DNA of 64,000 bases. Origin: an uncultured Myxococcales bacterium (GTDB lineage Bacteria > Myxococcota_A > Polyangia > Polyangiales > Polyangiaceae). This document shows, in pieces, positions 62,771 to 64,000 of the stretch. How positions within the stretch are numbered: position 1 is the first letter of the stretch; every line of letters starts with the position of its first letter. Location of the stretch: contig CALFEQ010000195.1 of the NCBI GenBank assembly GCA_937949945.1, forward strand, positions 62,001 through 126,000, in the 5' to 3' direction. The notes beneath the pieces were generated by a model. The model worked only from the letters and a program-made list of their open reading frames with translations. It made no database searches and was not told the origin of the DNA. The position numbers and the translations under genes were made by a program.

Positions 62771-64000
62771 TCAGGCATCCGGAGAGACTTCGACGCGCCG
62801 TAGCACCTCGACGAGGCGGCTCACGCGCGCATCCTCGATCAGGCTCGGACGCGAGCCTCCGCTCTTCGCGTAGAAGTCGGGGAGGTTCTGCGACCAGACG
62901 GAATAATAGCGGTTGCCTGCGAAGACGATCGACACCCCGCTGCTCGGCTGCTCCGTGGGCTCGTCGTCGAAATCGAGGCTGGTCCAGTCCACGGTCTCCG
63001 CGCTGTCGGCGGCGTCCTCGGCGTAGCTGAGACGAACCGGCGCCTCCGGCGTGCGGCGCGCTCGAGGCGTCATGAGGCCGAGCAGACCATCGCAGATCTT
63101 CACGCGCAGGATCGTCGCGACGAGCGCGGCGTCGACCTGCGTGCGCGCGAAGTAGGGGAAGATGGCCTGACCGAGCACCGGCAACAGGAGCTTCGAGGTG
63201 CAGACCTCGCGTACGAAGCTCTCCGCCTGCGCCTGCGGGATCGCGAGCTCGCTCGAGCGGAGGCGTTCGGCGGCGAGCCGCGTCCACCACTTGAGCACGT
63301 GGACGAGGACCTTCTTCACCTTGTCGCTCGCCTTGATGCTCATCGGCATGACGACGTCGAGGACCCTGCGTACCTCGGCCTCGAGCTCGGCCTCCGGCGC
63401 GACGACGAGATCGATGAACTCGCCGAAGACCGCGCCGCTGCATCGGCGGGCCATCTCCGCGTCGATCGCGGCGACGAGCTGCTTGGCCTCCTCGACCCGG
63501 CGCGCGCGGGCCTCCGCCTCGTCGCGCGACGGCGTGAGCGCCTTGAGGACGCTGAGGAGCTCCGAGCGAATCGCGCGCGCCTCTTGGGCGAGCTCCTTCG
63601 CCTTGATGTCCTCGGCGAGCTTCGCCCGCAGGTGTGTCGCGAGCAGCGGCACGCCGCTCTTCGGCAGTCCGGTCGCGGGCTCGTAGCCCTCGACGGCCGC
63701 CCACTTCTCCTCGGGATCCGCGATGTACGTCGCGACCGCGCGCGAGGAGAGGTAGCCCTGCTTCACCGCCTCGTAGTCGGGATCGCCCGGCTTGAGGGTC
63801 TGCATCTGGTCGGCGTACGGGTTGCGGATCCAGAACAGGTTCGTGAACGGCCGTCCCTTGCCGCCCCAGTTGAGGATCCAGGAGTTGTGGCCGCGCGCCC
63901 AGAAGTCGATGCACGCCTCCTCCACGCGCGAGTCCCAGCGGTCCTTCGCGTTGTCCGACCGGAGGGCGCCGAGGCTCATGTCGAACTTCGTGAGCGCGAC
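62771..64000 (-). CDS. SrfC-like virulence-factor-family protein, 5' end outside window
   Basis: The frame is open through the right edge and reads VALTKFDMSLGALRSDNAKD before continuing WDSRVEEACIDFWARGHNSW, then ILNWGGKGRPFTNLFWIRNP. The LTKFD(M) followed by W..R, W...W and PFTN.FWLRNP-type motif is characteristic of the SrfC family (putative virulence factor). LTKFD resembles a GTPase G4 motif (TKxD), so the missing N terminus may carry a P-loop. About 410 C-terminal residues are seen, largely helical, with a late coiled coil (about 130-180) and a short C-terminal domain (SIVFAGNRYYSVWSQNL). SrfA and SrfB genes would be expected beyond the edge. The role is unknown; an envelope or secretion function is a guess. 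Confidence 0.65.
   Translation of the reverse strand, partial: VALTKFDMSLGALRSDNAKDRWDSRVEEACIDFWARGHNSWILNWGGKGRPFTNLFWIRNPYADQMQTLKPGDPDYEAVKQGYLSSRAVATYIADPEEKWAAVEGYEPATGLPKSGVPLLATHLRAKLAEDIKAKELAQEARAIRSELLSVLKALTPSRDEAEARARRVEEAKQLVAAIDAEMARRCSGAVFGEFIDLVVAPEAELEAEVRRVLDVVMPMSIKASDKVKKVLVHVLKWWTRLAAERLRSSELAIPQAQAESFVREVCTSKLLLPVLGQAIFPYFARTQVDAALVATILRVKICDGLLGLMTPRARRTPEAPVRLSYAEDAADSAETVDWTSLDFDDEPTEQPSSGVSIVFAGNRYYSVWSQNLPDFYAKSGGSRPSLIEDARVSRLVEVLRRVEVSPDA

Overview
The window is about 70% GC and almost entirely coding. It carries many lipoproteins with the pattern hydrophobic stretch then Cys, outer-membrane beta-barrels, EGF-like and IgGFc-binding-like surface proteins, tatBC, and several GTG starts. 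Together these suggest a diderm delta-proteobacterial-type organism, most likely Myxococcota (Polyangiales-like). I see no rRNA, tRNA, CRISPR array, insertion sequence or prophage. The annotation is by reading only; family names rest on motifs, not on searches.

Layout. 0-6.6 kb: a membrane protein, tatB-tatC, divergent rlmN, and a hypothetical/GNAT pair. 6.6-16.5 kb: an accessory envelope block with a frameshifted lipoprotein, a lipoprotein fragment, an EGF-rich lipoprotein with a degenerate M23-like tail, and a translationally coupled operon of two FadL-like barrels plus a beta-propeller lipoprotein. 16.5-22 kb: a PrsW-type membrane protease, then a coupled operon of two YncE-like propeller lipoproteins and a beta-barrel, with a candidate sigma-54 promoter. 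22-27 kb: a metzincin lipoprotein, then on the minus strand ccmC, a CcmD-like gene, a small membrane protein, an acyl-CoA dehydrogenase and a lipoprotein. 27-33.6 kb: a J-domain protein, an unusual Hsp70 whose ATPase and substrate-binding domains are separated by about 570 Pro-rich residues, and a divergent MBL-fold/cyclic-nucleotide-binding protein. 33.8-40.3 kb: a GMC oxidoreductase pair, then a UDP-glucuronate-forming pair (ugd plus epimerase) and a polytopic membrane protein. 40.5-54 kb: an M29-like peptidase, an SDR, a pseudouridine synthase/methyltransferase fusion, small envelope proteins and an IgGFc-binding-like lipoprotein. 54-64 kb: a PAS histidine kinase, an esterase, a PQQ-like propeller protein, a GT-C-like membrane protein, a PilZ protein, and a Sel1-repeat membrane protein just downstream of an SrfC-like gene that runs off the right edge.

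The most unusual non-coding signal is a dispersed intergenic repeat of about 100 bp, found once at 33.6 kb and as a convergent pair at 51.6-51.9 kb. All three copies share AAAGGGAGTCTC, then exactly 18 nt, then TCGCGCAAC. Each is preceded by a hairpin whose sequence differs but whose pairing is kept. A second short repeat family (CTGAGGACYGAGGAC) sits in at least four gene boundaries.
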